From positions 1 through 7,706 of the forward strand of contig JAEWFU010000533.1 of assembly GCA_023388675.1 (NCBI GenBank): a DNA stretch of 7,706 nucleotides, in the 5' to 3' direction. Position numbers and translations under genes: made by a program. This DNA comes from Pseudomonadota bacterium. GTDB taxonomy: Bacteria; Pseudomonadota; Alphaproteobacteria; Rhizobiales; Rhizobiaceae. Shown piece after piece: positions 1 to 6,883 of this stretch. Within the stretch, counting starts at the first letter, position 1; each line of letters opens with the position of its first letter. Below the pieces are notes generated by a model that saw nothing but the letters and a program-made list of their open reading frames with translations, was not told the origin of the DNA and did no database searches.

Positions 1-959
1 GCATCGTAGAGCGTCGGGCGGATCAGGTCGTTCATCGCCGCATCGACGATCAGGAAGTTCCTGGCGTCGCCTTCCTTCAGATAGATGACCTTGCTGACGA
101 GGATGCCGGCATTGCCTGTGATCAGCCGGCCGGGCTCGAAGATCACCTGCAGGCCGAGCGGCTTCATGTGGCGGTTGACCACCGCCGCATAGGCGTCGGG
201 CAAAGGCGGCGGCGCGTTGTCGGTGCGGTAGGGAATGCCGAGCCCGCCGCCGACATCGACATGGGCGATGGCGTGGCCTTCGGAGCGCAGCGTTGCCGTC
301 AGCTCGACCAGAAGCGCGATCGCGTCGTCGAAGGGCTGCAGCTCGGTGATCTGGCTGCCGATATGCATGTCGATGCCGGAAACCTTCAGGCCCGGCAGCG
401 AGGCGGCGCGGGCGTAGGCGGCGCGCGCGTCCTTCCAGGCTATACCGAACTTGTTCTCGGCCTTGCCGGTGGAGATCTTCTTGTGCGTCTTCGCATCGAC
501 GTCGGGATTGATGCGCAGCGAGATCGGCGCGGTGCGGTTGGCGGCGACCGCGCGGGCGGAAAGCAGCTCCAGTTCCGGCAGCGATTCGACGTTGAAGCAG
601 CGGATGCCCGCCGCAAGCGCAAAGTCCATCTCGTCGGCCGTCTTGCCGACGCCCGAAAACAGGATCTTGTCGGCCGGCACGCCGGCTGCCAGCGCGCGCC
701 GCAGTTCGCCTTCCGAGACGACGTCGGCACCCGCGCCGAGCTTGGCGAGCGTGCGGATCACCGCCTGGTTGGAATTGGCCTTGGTGGCGTAGCAGACCAG
801 CGCGTCGAGTTGATCGAACGCCTTGGCGAAGACGTTGTAGTGCCGCGACAGCGTGGCGGTGGAATAGCAGTAGAACGGCGTGCCGACGACGGAAGCGATC
901 TCCGGCACTGAAACATCCTCGGCGTGCAGAACGCCGTCGCGATACTCGAAATGGTTCAC
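1..959 (-). CDS. lysA: Diaminopimelate decarboxylase, 3' end cut by the window edge
   Basis: This enzyme removes CO2 from meso-diaminopimelate to give L-lysine, the last step of lysine synthesis, using pyridoxal phosphate in the cytoplasm. The 319 complete codons seen start VNHFEYRDGVL. They contain the fold-III decarboxylase landmarks: YATKAN (57-62), with K60 the expected PLP lysine; HIGSQ (199-203); GGGLGIPY (237-244), the glycine-rich phosphate loop; and EPGR (275-278). The frame then runs off the left edge at DLIRPTLYD. The family is usually about 420 residues, so roughly 100 C-terminal residues, including the catalytic Cys region, lie outside. The start is taken as GTG at 959-957: an in-frame TAG, which is also the stop of the preceding lipoprotein gene, sits 12 bases upstream and leaves no other start. 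No good Shine-Dalgarno is seen, so translation may be coupled to the gene before. It is the last visible gene of an argH-lipoprotein-lysA unit. Identity is very secure; the exact start is fairly secure. Confidence 0.96.
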   Translation of the reverse strand, partial: MNHFEYRDGVLHAEDVSVPEIASVVGTPFYCYSTATLSRHYNVFAKAFDQLDALVCYATKANSNQAVIRTLAKLGAGADVVSEGELRRALAAGVPADKILFSGVGKTADEMDFALAAGIRCFNVESLPELELLSARAVAANRTAPISLRINPDVDAKTHKKISTGKAENKFGIAWKDARAAYARAASLPGLKVSGIDMHIGSQITELQPFDDAIALLVELTATLRSEGHAIAHVDVGGGLGIPYRTDNAPPPLPDAYAAVVNRHMKPLGLQVIFEPGRLITGNAGILVSKVIYLKEGDARNFLIVDAAMNDLIRPTLYD

Positions 960-971
960 GGATGCGGCTTT

Positions 972-1184
972 CTAGATCAGGCCGTCGAGGAAGAACTTGC
1001 GATCCTGCACCGGCGGCTTCGGCTCCGGCGGCAGCGGCTGGTCGTTGCGCCGAGCCTCCTCGCGCGCATCGCGGGCTGCCTCGTAGGGCGTGTCGAGCGT
1101 GCCGGGGCGGCGGCCGCAAGCGGTGACGGCAACGCCGACCGCCGCCAGCAGAAGTGTCGTTCTGATAAGGGTTCCGGCGTGCAT
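972..1184 (-). CDS. lptM: Small outer-membrane lipoprotein, LptM-like
   Basis: A 70-residue predicted lipoprotein. Residues 1-22 form a signal peptide: MHAGTLIRTT followed by a hydrophobic stretch LLLAAVGVAV. It ends in a lipobox VTAC with lipidated Cys23. Gly follows Cys, so there is no Asp+2 inner-membrane retention signal and outer-membrane sorting is likely. After Cys comes CGRRPGTLDTP, resembling the C-G-x-x-G-x-L-x-x-P pattern of the LptM (E. coli YifL) family, with one residue inserted. The tail is charged and proline-rich (QPLPPEPKPP) and ends KFFLDGLI. In E. coli LptM helps the LptD/LptE lipopolysaccharide translocon mature; that role here is inference from the family pattern and from the gene lying next to lysA. 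The frame is open for 20 more codons upstream, but ATG at 1184-1182 is preferred: it puts the signal peptide at the N-terminus and has GGACAGG 8 bases upstream. It sits 34 bases after argH and 12 before lysA. The lipoprotein call is strong; the LptM name is moderate. Confidence 0.82.
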   Translation of the reverse strand: MHAGTLIRTTLLLAAVGVAVTACGRRPGTLDTPYEAARDAREEARRNDQPLPPEPKPPVQDRKFFLDGLI

Positions 1185-1218
1185 CCTGCCTGTCCGTGCA
1201 AATGAGTGTGCGGTGTTT

Positions 1219-2640
1219 CTAGCGGAGTTTCGCCGCCGATGCATCCCGTTTCAGCCGCTTGCGCCAGTAGCGCACCTGACGGCGCACCTCCTGCGGGGCG
1301 GTGCCGCCGAAGGATGACCGGCTCTTGACGGAGGCGGTAACGGAAAGCACGCCGAACACATCCGCAGTGATGCGGCTGTCGATTTCCTGCAGCTCCTCGA
1401 GCGAAAGCTTTTCGAGCGAGACCTTGCGGGCTTCGGCGGCGGCAACGGCCCGGCCGGTGACATGGTGCGCCTCGCGGAAGGGCAGGCCGGCTTCGCGCAC
1501 CAGCCAGTCGGCAAGGTCCGTCGCGGTCGAATAGCCGGAGCCGGCGGCGCGCTTCATGGAGGCCGCGTTGATCTCCATATCGCCGACCATGCCGGTCATC
1601 GCCGCCAGCATCAGGTCCAGCGTCTCGGCGGCGTCGAAGACGGCCTCCTTGTCTTCCTGCATGTCCTTGGAATAGGCGAGCGGAAGGCCTTTCATGACCG
1701 TGAGCAGCGCGATCAGGTGGCCGTTTACGCGGCCGGTCTTGGCGCGCACCAGCTCGGCGGCATCCGGGTTCTTCTTCTGCGGCATGATCGAGGAGCCGGT
1801 CGAGAACTGGTCGGACAGCCGCACGAAGCCGAATTGCGGCGTCGACCAGATGACGATTTCCTCGGCTAGGCGCGACAAATGGGTGGCGCAGATCGCGGCC
1901 AGCGACAGGTATTCGAGCGCGAAATCGCGGTCTGACACGCTGTCGATGGAGTTGCGGGTGGGCTCGCGGAAGCCCAGCGCCCGGGCTGTGCGGTGGCGGT
2001 CGATGGCAAAGCCGGTGCCTGCAAGGGCTGCCGCGCCCAGCGGCGACTCGTCCATGCGCTCGACGGCGTCGCGCACGCGCGAAAGGTCGCGCGCGAACAT
2101 CTCCACATAGGCCATGCAGTGATGCCCGAAGGTGACCGGCTGGGCCGTCTGGAGATGGGTGAAGCCGGGCATGACGGTGGCGGCATGATCCTGCGCGCGG
2201 TCGAGGAATGCCTCGATCAGGCCGACCAGCGCCGCATCGGCGCGCTGAAGCTCCTCCTTGACCCACAGGCGGAAATCGAGCGCCACCTGGTCGTTGCGCG
2301 AACGTGCCGTATGCAGACGGCCTGCCGAAGGGCCGATCAGGTCGGCCAACCGCGCCTCAACATTCATGTGAATGTCCTCGAGCCTGGCTGAGAACTCGAA
2401 GGCGCCCGCCTCGATCTCTGACAGGATCGTGTTCAGCCCGTGAGCGATCTTCTTTTGATCGTCGGCGGAAATTATGCCTGTTTCCGCCAGCATCTCGGAA
2501 TGGGCGATCGAGCCGCGGATGTCCTGAGCGTAGAGCTTCCTGTCGAAGCCGATCGAGGCGTTGATCGCTTCCATCACCGCTGCGGGACCCGAGGCAAATC
2601 GTCCGCCCCACATCTGGTTGCTGGCCTTTTTCTCGCTCAT
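1219..2640 (-). CDS. argH: Argininosuccinate lyase
   Basis: This enzyme cleaves argininosuccinate to L-arginine and fumarate, the final step of arginine synthesis, as a cytoplasmic homotetramer. The 473-residue product begins [15 protein letters not shown]. It carries the fumarase/aspartase superfamily marks: SRNDQ (114-118), THLQTAQP (161-168, with the proton-transfer Thr/His pair), and the signature [10 protein letters not shown] (282-291), whose Ser283 is the catalytic serine in the flexible loop. The length fits the family (about 460). The start is ATG at 2640-2638, just before the conserved MWGGRF segment. The frame stays open further upstream to 3117, but that extension is antisense to tlpA and does not resemble ArgH. 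The Shine-Dalgarno is weak: GGGAG lies about 15 bases away. It is the first gene of a likely argH-lptM-lysA transcript, divergent from tlpA with 40 bases between them. No terminator is visible between argH and the lipoprotein gene. Nothing looks broken. Confidence 0.98.
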   Translation of the reverse strand: MSEKKASNQMWGGRFASGPAAVMEAINASIGFDRKLYAQDIRGSIAHSEMLAETGIISADDQKKIAHGLNTILSEIEAGAFEFSARLEDIHMNVEARLADLIGPSAGRLHTARSRNDQVALDFRLWVKEELQRADAALVGLIEAFLDRAQDHAATVMPGFTHLQTAQPVTFGHHCMAYVEMFARDLSRVRDAVERMDESPLGAAALAGTGFAIDRHRTARALGFREPTRNSIDSVSDRDFALEYLSLAAICATHLSRLAEEIVIWSTPQFGFVRLSDQFSTGSSIMPQKKNPDAAELVRAKTGRVNGHLIALLTVMKGLPLAYSKDMQEDKEAVFDAAETLDLMLAAMTGMVGDMEINAASMKRAAGSGYSTATDLADWLVREAGLPFREAHHVTGRAVAAAEARKVSLEKLSLEELQEIDSRITADVFGVLSVTASVKSRSSFGGTAPQEVRRQVRYWRKRLKRDASAAKLR

Positions 2641-2680
2641 GGTGATAACGGGGCTCCCGAAGGACTGAGTGGACTGACTG

Positions 2681-3349
2681 ATGGCAAACGGCAAATTCCA
2701 TCTACCGACCGGACGGCTGATCGCGCTCGCAATCGTGGCCGGCATCGCGGCCGGTGCGATCGGCGTATACGTGATGGGCGCACCCTCTGGCAACAATCCG
2801 CAGGAGGTTGCCGCGCTCGATGCCGACTCCGCGGCCTGCCAGGCCAAGACCGAAAAGCTCGAAGCGGTGGATGCCGCGGCGCGCGGCGAGGTCGCGGCGA
2901 TACTGGCCGCCAACCCGCCCCGGTCCGTCAAGGACCTTGCCTTCAACGCGCCGGACGGAAGCCCGATGACGATTGCGAACCTGTCCGGCAAGACGCTGCT
3001 GGTCAATCTCTGGGCGACGTGGTGCGCGCCGTGTCGCGAGGAGATGCCCGCGTTGAACCAACTCCAGAAGGAGATGGGAAGCGACGCCTTCGAGGTGGTG
3101 GCCGTCAACGTCGACACCGGTGGCGACGAGAAGCCGAAGCGCTTCCTCGAAGAAACGAAGGTCGACGCGCTCGGCTACTACCGGGATTCGACCCTGGGCC
3201 TGTTCAACGAACTGAAGCGGCGCGGGCTGGCGCTCGGCCTGCCGGTGACGCTGCTGGTCGACGATGAAGGCTGCATGATCGGCCACATGAACGGCCCGGC
3301 CGAATGGGCCAGCGACGATGCCAAGCGCCTCATCGAAGCAGCGATGTAA
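2681..3349 (+). CDS. tlpA: Membrane-anchored thiol:disulfide protein TlpA
   Basis: A 222-residue thioredoxin-like protein. Residues 12-32 form one hydrophobic anchor after a short N-terminus ([12 protein letters not shown]), so the rest should face the periplasm. The thioredoxin/AhpC-TSA domain covers about 85-222, with the redox motif WCAPC at 114-118 and the cis-proline at P188 (GLPVT). Two further cysteines, C53 and C198, flank the domain and could form a structural disulfide, as I recall being described for Bradyrhizobium TlpA. In Bradyrhizobium, TlpA is a reductant needed for cytochrome aa3 oxidase assembly, acting on the copper chaperone ScoI and on CoxB. The same role here is inference; a cytochrome c maturation reductase of the CcmG/ResA type is the alternative. 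The start is ATG at 2681 because the anchor follows directly. No strong Shine-Dalgarno is adjacent. It is divergent from argH and convergent with livM; no cytochrome genes lie nearby. Confidence 0.93.
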   Translation: MANGKFHLPTGRLIALAIVAGIAAGAIGVYVMGAPSGNNPQEVAALDADSAACQAKTEKLEAVDAAARGEVAAILAANPPRSVKDLAFNAPDGSPMTIANLSGKTLLVNLWATWCAPCREEMPALNQLQKEMGSDAFEVVAVNVDTGGDEKPKRFLEETKVDALGYYRDSTLGLFNELKRRGLALGLPVTLLVDDEGCMIGHMNGPAEWASDDAKRLIEAAM

Positions 3350-3359
3350 AAGCGTAGAC

Positions 3360-3540
3360 GTCATCCCGGCCGACCGAGCGTAGCGAGGGAGCGCCGGGAC
3401 CCATTGGTACGGAAATCGTGGAGCATGGCCCGGTTCAGGATGTGGCGCATGTCATCGCCGCCGCGAGAACCCGCAACCCGGCCGCGCTGCTCAATGGGTC
3501 CCCCGGATAGCCTTCGCTATGCTCCGGCTTCTGGGATGAC
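3360..3540. repeat. Palindromic intergenic element, copy 1 (REPIN/RIME-like)
   Basis: A 181-base element starting GTCATCCCGG and ending TGGGATGAC. The left end (3360-3406) and right end (3492-3540) are imperfect inverted repeats of about 47 bases, both running from GTCATCCCGG to GGGACCCATTG when read inward. Within the left arm, TCCCGGC (3364-3370) can pair with GCCGGGA (3393-3399), so each arm can also make its own hairpin; the right-arm stem is degraded by mismatches. A 52-base stretch at 3451-3502 is matched at 3746-3797 in copy 2 with one difference (3484 G versus 3779 A). Compared with copy 2 it lacks about 23 interior bases. The layout of two inward-facing palindromes resembles REP doublets (REPINs) or the RIME elements of Rhizobium; which known family it belongs to is not settled by eye. 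Confidence 0.85.
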
Positions 3541-3630
3541 GCAGCGGTGAGGCAACGGCGCTTCCTGGCGGGGTGTTTGTCACCAGATTTATGAGACGTT
3601 GAACGGCTGGAGAATGGCCGCCTCTCCGCC

Positions 3631-3833
3631 GTCATCCCGGCCAAGGGAGCGGAGCGACCGTAGAGCCGGGACCCATTGACGGGAAAATCGTGTGGCACGG
3701 TCCGGCTCAGGACGTGGTGGTGTTTGATTGCTGCGAGGAGCGTTTGTCATCGCCGCCGCGAGAACCCGCAACCCGGCCACGCTGCTCAATGGGTCCCGGA
3801 TAGCCTTCGCTGCGCTCCGGCTTCCGGGATGAC
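3631..3833. repeat. Palindromic intergenic element, copy 2 (REPIN/RIME-like)
   Basis: A 203-base element in the same orientation as copy 1. Left arm 3631-3678 and right arm 3787-3833 are inverted repeats; the flanking GCC (3628-3630) and GGC (3834-3836) extend the palindrome. Each arm folds on itself: TCCCGGC (3635-3641) with GCCGGGA (3665-3671) on the left, and TCCCGGA (3794-3800) with TCCGGGA (3823-3829) on the right. The right stem is continued by AGCC (3802-3805) with GGCT (3819-3822). It carries an interior block at about 3718-3741 that is absent from copy 1. Its right end lies 14 bases beyond the livM stop, so the strong hairpins could end livM transcripts, and also tlpA transcripts arriving from the other side. 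That function is inference; there is no U-tract. Confidence 0.86.
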
Positions 3834-3847
3834 GGCTTTCATCGCCC

Positions 3848-5173
3848 CTACCTCTTTCGGATCGACGGTGCGCTGCGTTCGGGTATCAGGCCACGCGGCG
3901 CGAACCGCATCACCACAAGCAGGATAACGCCCATCAGCAGCGGTCGCATGTAGGGTGCGGCGTCGGCCAGGTGCAGGCGGATCGGGTTGGCCGGGGCCAT
4001 GCCTGCCGTGATCATCGACATCAGCCAGCCGCCTACCGGCTCGGCCTCGACCCAGACGAACCAGATCAGGAAGCCGCCCAGCACCGCCCCCCAATTGTTG
4101 CCCGAGCCGCCGACGATCACCATCACCCAGATCAGGAAGGTGAAGCGCAGCGGGTTGTACTGGCCGGGGGTGAACTGGCCGTCGAGCGTGGTGAGCATGG
4201 CGCCGGCAATGCCGACGACGGCGGAGCCGAGCACGAAGATCTGCAGGTGCCGCCCTGTCACGTCCTTGCCCATCGCTTCCGCGGCGTCGCGGTTGTCGCG
4301 GATGGCGCGCATCATGCGGCCCCAGGGCGAGTTGAGCGCTTTCTCCGCCAGCCACATCAGGATGATGAGCACGATCGCGAACAGAATCGCATAGGACAAC
4401 CGCACATAGACCGCCGAGAAGAAGACGGGGCTGAGCCCGAGTTTCGCGGAAAGATCGACGAACCACTGCGCCTGCTGAAGCTGCACCTCATAGGCGACGG
4501 GGCGAGGCAGGCCGGAGACGTTCTTGACGCCGCGCGTCAGCCATTCCTCGTTGCGCATGAAGGCGATGATGATCTCGGAAATGCCGAGCGTCGCGATCGC
4601 GAGGTAGTCGGCGCGCAGGCCGAGCGCAATCTTGCCGACCAGCCAGGCAGCACCCGCCGCAAACACGCCGCCCACCAGCCATGAGACGATGATCGGAAGG
4701 CCGAGACCGCCGAGATAGCCGGTGCGTGCGGCATCGAAACCCTCGATGGCGGCTACGGCGGGATCGAAGAAGCGGCGAATGACGAAATAGCCGATCACCG
4801 CGATTGCCAGCGTCGCCAGCGTACGCACGCTGCCCGAGGTTCGTCCGCGCACGAAGATGGCGATGCCCACCGTGCCGATCAGGGCCAGCAGCGACAGGCC
4901 GATGCCGGCACCGCCGGCCGACCACGCGCCCGGTATCGGCGGCATGGAAACGATGACGGCAGCGAGGCCGCCGAGCGCTGCAAACCCCATGATGCCGACA
5001 TTGAAGAGACCGGCATAGCCCCACTGCATGTTCACTCCCAGCGACATGATCGCCGAGATCAGGCAGAGGTTCAGGATCGTGAGACTGAGGGTCCAGCTCT
5101 GGAAAACGCCCACCGCGATGAGCAGGATCGCCATCGCACCGTAGAGATAGATGATGCGCTCGCGGTTGCTCAT
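3848..5173 (-). CDS. livM: Branched-chain amino acid-type ABC permease, extended LivM
   Basis: One of the two inner-membrane channel subunits of a LivFGHM-class importer. The 441-residue product shows many hydrophobic segments and the LivM landmarks NMQWGYAGLFNVG (48-60), LRADYLAIATLG (186-197) and the cytoplasmic ATPase-coupling loop SPWGRMMRAIRDNRDAAEAMG (in two parts, 282-291 and 292-302). GGSGNNWGAVLGG (355-367) and RFAPRGLIPE (423-432) follow. Most LivM proteins in this superfamily are about 300-360 residues. Here roughly 60-70 extra residues sit between the first conserved block and LRADYLAI (about 75-160), adding hydrophobic segments such as TLAIAVIGYFVI. E. coli LivM is also long (about 425), so length alone is not abnormal. 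The start ATG overlaps the livH stop by 4 bases (ATGA), with AAGGGG 8 bases upstream. It is the last gene of the operon, convergent with tlpA. Family confidence is high; the substrate is unknown without the binding protein. Confidence 0.94.
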   Translation of the reverse strand: MSNRERIIYLYGAMAILLIAVGVFQSWTLSLTILNLCLISAIMSLGVNMQWGYAGLFNVGIMGFAALGGLAAVIVSMPPIPGAWSAGGAGIGLSLLALIGTVGIAIFVRGRTSGSVRTLATLAIAVIGYFVIRRFFDPAVAAIEGFDAARTGYLGGLGLPIIVSWLVGGVFAAGAAWLVGKIALGLRADYLAIATLGISEIIIAFMRNEEWLTRGVKNVSGLPRPVAYEVQLQQAQWFVDLSAKLGLSPVFFSAVYVRLSYAILFAIVLIILMWLAEKALNSPWGRMMRAIRDNRDAAEAMGKDVTGRHLQIFVLGSAVVGIAGAMLTTLDGQFTPGQYNPLRFTFLIWVMVIVGGSGNNWGAVLGGFLIWFVWVEAEPVGGWLMSMITAGMAPANPIRLHLADAAPYMRPLLMGVILLVVMRFAPRGLIPERSAPSIRKR

Positions 5174-6174
5174 AGCACGCGCCCCTTGAAGATGCCGGTC
5201 GGCCGTATCAGCAGTACGAGGACGAGGATGACGAATGAGACGGCGAACTTGTATTCGGTCGACAGGAGCTGAACGAGCCCTTCGGGCTGGAAGCCGAGAT
5301 ACTCCAGCACCCGCTTGTAGGCGTAGGTCAGCGTCACTTCGGAGAAGGCGACGACGAAGCCGCCGGCAATCGCACCCAGCGGCTGGCCGATGCCGCCGAC
5401 GATGGCTGCGGCGAAGATCGGCAGCAGAAGCTGGAAATAAGTGAAGGGGCGGAAGCTCTTGTCGAGGCCGTAGAGCACGCCCGCGATCGTCGCCAGTGCT
5501 GCGGCGATGATCCAGGTCACCATCACCACCCTGTCGGGATTGATGCCCGACAGCAGCGCCAGGTCCTCATTGTCCGAATAGGCGCGCATCGCCTTGCCGG
5601 TGCGCGAATATTGCAGGAACCAGAACAGCGCGGCCACGACAATGACGGCGACGATCACGGTGATCGCCACCGGCAGGCGGATCGCCAGCCCTTCGGCGAG
5701 CCCCGTATATTCGCGGAAGCCGCGCACGGTGACGAGGAAGCGCTCACCGTCGGCGAACCGCTGGTCGTTGGGACCGATGATCAGACGCACGATGCCGTTG
5801 AGCACGAACATCACGCCGACCGAGGCCATGACGAAGACGATGCCCGCCGATTTCTGCTTGCGGTAGAAGCGGAAGACGAGGCGGTCGATCAGCAGTGCCA
5901 TGGCGACGGCGCCGATGATGCCGATGGGCAGCGCCAGAAGTGCGGTCGGCAGCGGCCCGAGGGTCACGCCCATGCCGATCAGCCACCACGTCACCAGAAT
6001 GGTGATCATGGTGCCGAACGCCATCAGGTCGCCATGGGCGAAATTGGAGAAGCGCAGGATGCCGTAGACGAGGGTCACGCCCAGCGCGCCGAGCGCGAGC
6101 TGCGCGCCATAGGCAAGGCCGGGGATGAAGACGAAGTTGGCAAAGACCACGAGAGCGTTGAGGAAACCTTCCAT
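5170..6174 (-). CDS. livH: Branched-chain amino acid-type ABC permease LivH
   Basis: The second channel subunit, pairing with LivM in the inner membrane. The 334-residue product has about eight hydrophobic stretches and the LivH marks NFAHGDLMAFG (44-54), then IGPNDQRF (133-140). The ATPase-coupling loop GKAMRAYSDNEDLALLSGIN (193-212) is followed by GGIGQPLGAIAGG (260-272) and a C-terminus RPTGIFKGRVL (324-334). The length is slightly above the usual 290-310, mainly from an N-terminal segment and a loop around 280-305 (YKRVLEYLGFQPEGL). The start ATG at 6174-6172 lies 4 bases past the livF stop, with GGGAGG about 8 bases upstream inside the livF end. The stop overlaps the livM start by 4 bases. 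No lesion is seen. Confidence 0.95.
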   Translation of the reverse strand: MEGFLNALVVFANFVFIPGLAYGAQLALGALGVTLVYGILRFSNFAHGDLMAFGTMITILVTWWLIGMGVTLGPLPTALLALPIGIIGAVAMALLIDRLVFRFYRKQKSAGIVFVMASVGVMFVLNGIVRLIIGPNDQRFADGERFLVTVRGFREYTGLAEGLAIRLPVAITVIVAVIVVAALFWFLQYSRTGKAMRAYSDNEDLALLSGINPDRVVMVTWIIAAALATIAGVLYGLDKSFRPFTYFQLLLPIFAAAIVGGIGQPLGAIAGGFVVAFSEVTLTYAYKRVLEYLGFQPEGLVQLLSTEYKFAVSFVILVLVLLIRPTGIFKGRVL

Positions 6175-6178
6175 GACC

Positions 6179-6883
6179 TCAACCTCCCAGGAAGGACTTG
6201 CGGACCTCCGGGTTGGCGAGCAACGCCTCCCCGGTGTCGGTGAAACGGTTGCGGCCCTGCACCAGCACGTAGCCGCGGTCGGCGATGGCGAGCGCCTGGC
6301 GCGCGTTCTGCTCGACCATCAGGATGGCGATGCCGGTGGCTGCCACTTCCAGAATGCGGTCGAACAGTTCGTCCATGACGATCGGGGAAACGCCGGCGGT
6401 GGGCTCGTCGAGCATCAGCACGCTCGGCCGGGTCATCAGCGCGCGGCCGACGGCGACCTGCTGGCGCTGGCCGCCCGACAGCTCGCCCGCCGCCTGGCGA
6501 CGTTTCTCTTTGAGGATGGGAAACAGGTCGAAGATCTGCGCCATCGTGTCGGAGAAGTCGTCCTGGCGGATATAGGCCCCCATCTCCAGGTTCTCCTGCA
6601 CGCTCATGGTGACGAAGACGTTGGAGGTCTGCGGCACGAAGCCCATGCCGGCCTTGACCCGGTCCTGAGGGGAAAGCGCGGTGATGTCGGCGTCGCCCAG
6701 CATGACGCGGCCCTCGCGCAGGCCGAGCATGCCGAACATCGCCTTCATGGCGGTGGACTTGCCGGCGCCGTTAGGCCCGACGATGACGGCGATCTCGCCC
6801 TTCTCCACCGCGATGGTGCAGGCATGCAGGATGTCTGCCCCGCCATAGCCGCCGGTCATCGCCTCGCCGATCAGGAAGCTCAT
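6179..6883 (-). CDS. livF: Branched-chain amino acid-type ABC ATPase LivF
   Basis: A cytoplasmic ATPase subunit that powers import together with LivG. The 234-residue product has all nucleotide-binding motifs: Walker A GPNGAGKS (36-43), Q-loop glutamine Q85 (VPQ), ABC signature LSGGQ (135-139), Walker B VLMLDEP (155-161) with catalytic E160, and VEQN (190-193). In VEQN a glutamine takes the usual H-loop histidine place, which is typical of LivF rather than a defect. ADRGYVLVQG (201-210) is also LivF-like. The start ATG overlaps the livG stop by 4 bases, with a strong GGGAGG at 6895-6890 six bases upstream. The length is normal (about 235). Confidence 0.96.
   Translation of the reverse strand: MSFLIGEAMTGGYGGADILHACTIAVEKGEIAVIVGPNGAGKSTAMKAMFGMLGLREGRVMLGDADITALSPQDRVKAGMGFVPQTSNVFVTMSVQENLEMGAYIRQDDFSDTMAQIFDLFPILKEKRRQAAGELSGGQRQQVAVGRALMTRPSVLMLDEPTAGVSPIVMDELFDRILEVAATGIAILMVEQNARQALAIADRGYVLVQGRNRFTDTGEALLANPEVRKSFLGG

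Larger units (their letters stand above)
3350..3847. other. Gene-free stretch between convergent tlpA and livM
   Basis: This stretch of about 500 bases lies between the stop of tlpA (plus) and the stop of livM (minus). I see no believable gene. Open frames of 66-87 codons here lie across the repeats and translate into low-complexity Arg/Pro/Ser-rich peptides repeated between the copies. About three quarters of the stretch is two direct copies of a palindromic element, annotated separately. The rest is 10 bases after tlpA, a 90-base unique spacer (3541-3630) in which I see nothing, and 14 bases before the livM stop. No T-rich classical terminator follows either gene, so the repeat hairpins are the only candidates for stopping transcription from both sides. 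Confidence 0.85.

Noticed and set aside
168..911. 247-codon plus-strand frame opposite lysA
   Set aside because: It is antisense to a well-supported decarboxylase frame, with an Arg/Gly/Asp-rich composition typical of shadow translation.
1185..1244. Longer lipoprotein start ([10 protein letters not shown]...)
   Set aside because: It would put 20 polar residues ahead of the signal peptide and overlap the argH 3' end. The inner ATG has a better-placed ribosome site.
977..2266. 429-codon minus-strand frame inside argH
   Set aside because: It is Arg/Ala/Pro-rich and lies in another frame of argH, whose own frame has clear catalytic motifs. Long shadow frames are expected at this GC content.
2618..2648. 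Possible tlpA promoter, TTGCTG with TGATAA
   Set aside because: The spacing is 19 bases, both hexamers are imperfect, and it overlaps the argH start. Not strong enough to annotate.
2641..3117. Upstream extension of the argH frame on the minus strand, giving a 632-codon frame
   Set aside because: The added part is antisense to tlpA, does not resemble ArgH, and the conserved ArgH N-terminus MWGGRF starts just after ATG 2640.
2702..3364. 220-codon minus-strand frame opposite tlpA
   Set aside because: The plus frame carries WCAPC, the cis-Pro and a membrane anchor; the antisense frame has no recognisable features.
3435..3789. Short frames of 66-87 codons in the tlpA-livM gap
   Set aside because: They lie on the palindromic repeats, share peptides such as GLRVLAAAMT only because the DNA is repeated, and have no ribosome sites of note.
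3360..3833. CRISPR array or insertion sequence reading of the repeats
   Set aside because: There are only two long units with no regular short repeat-spacer pattern, and no transposase frame between the ends.
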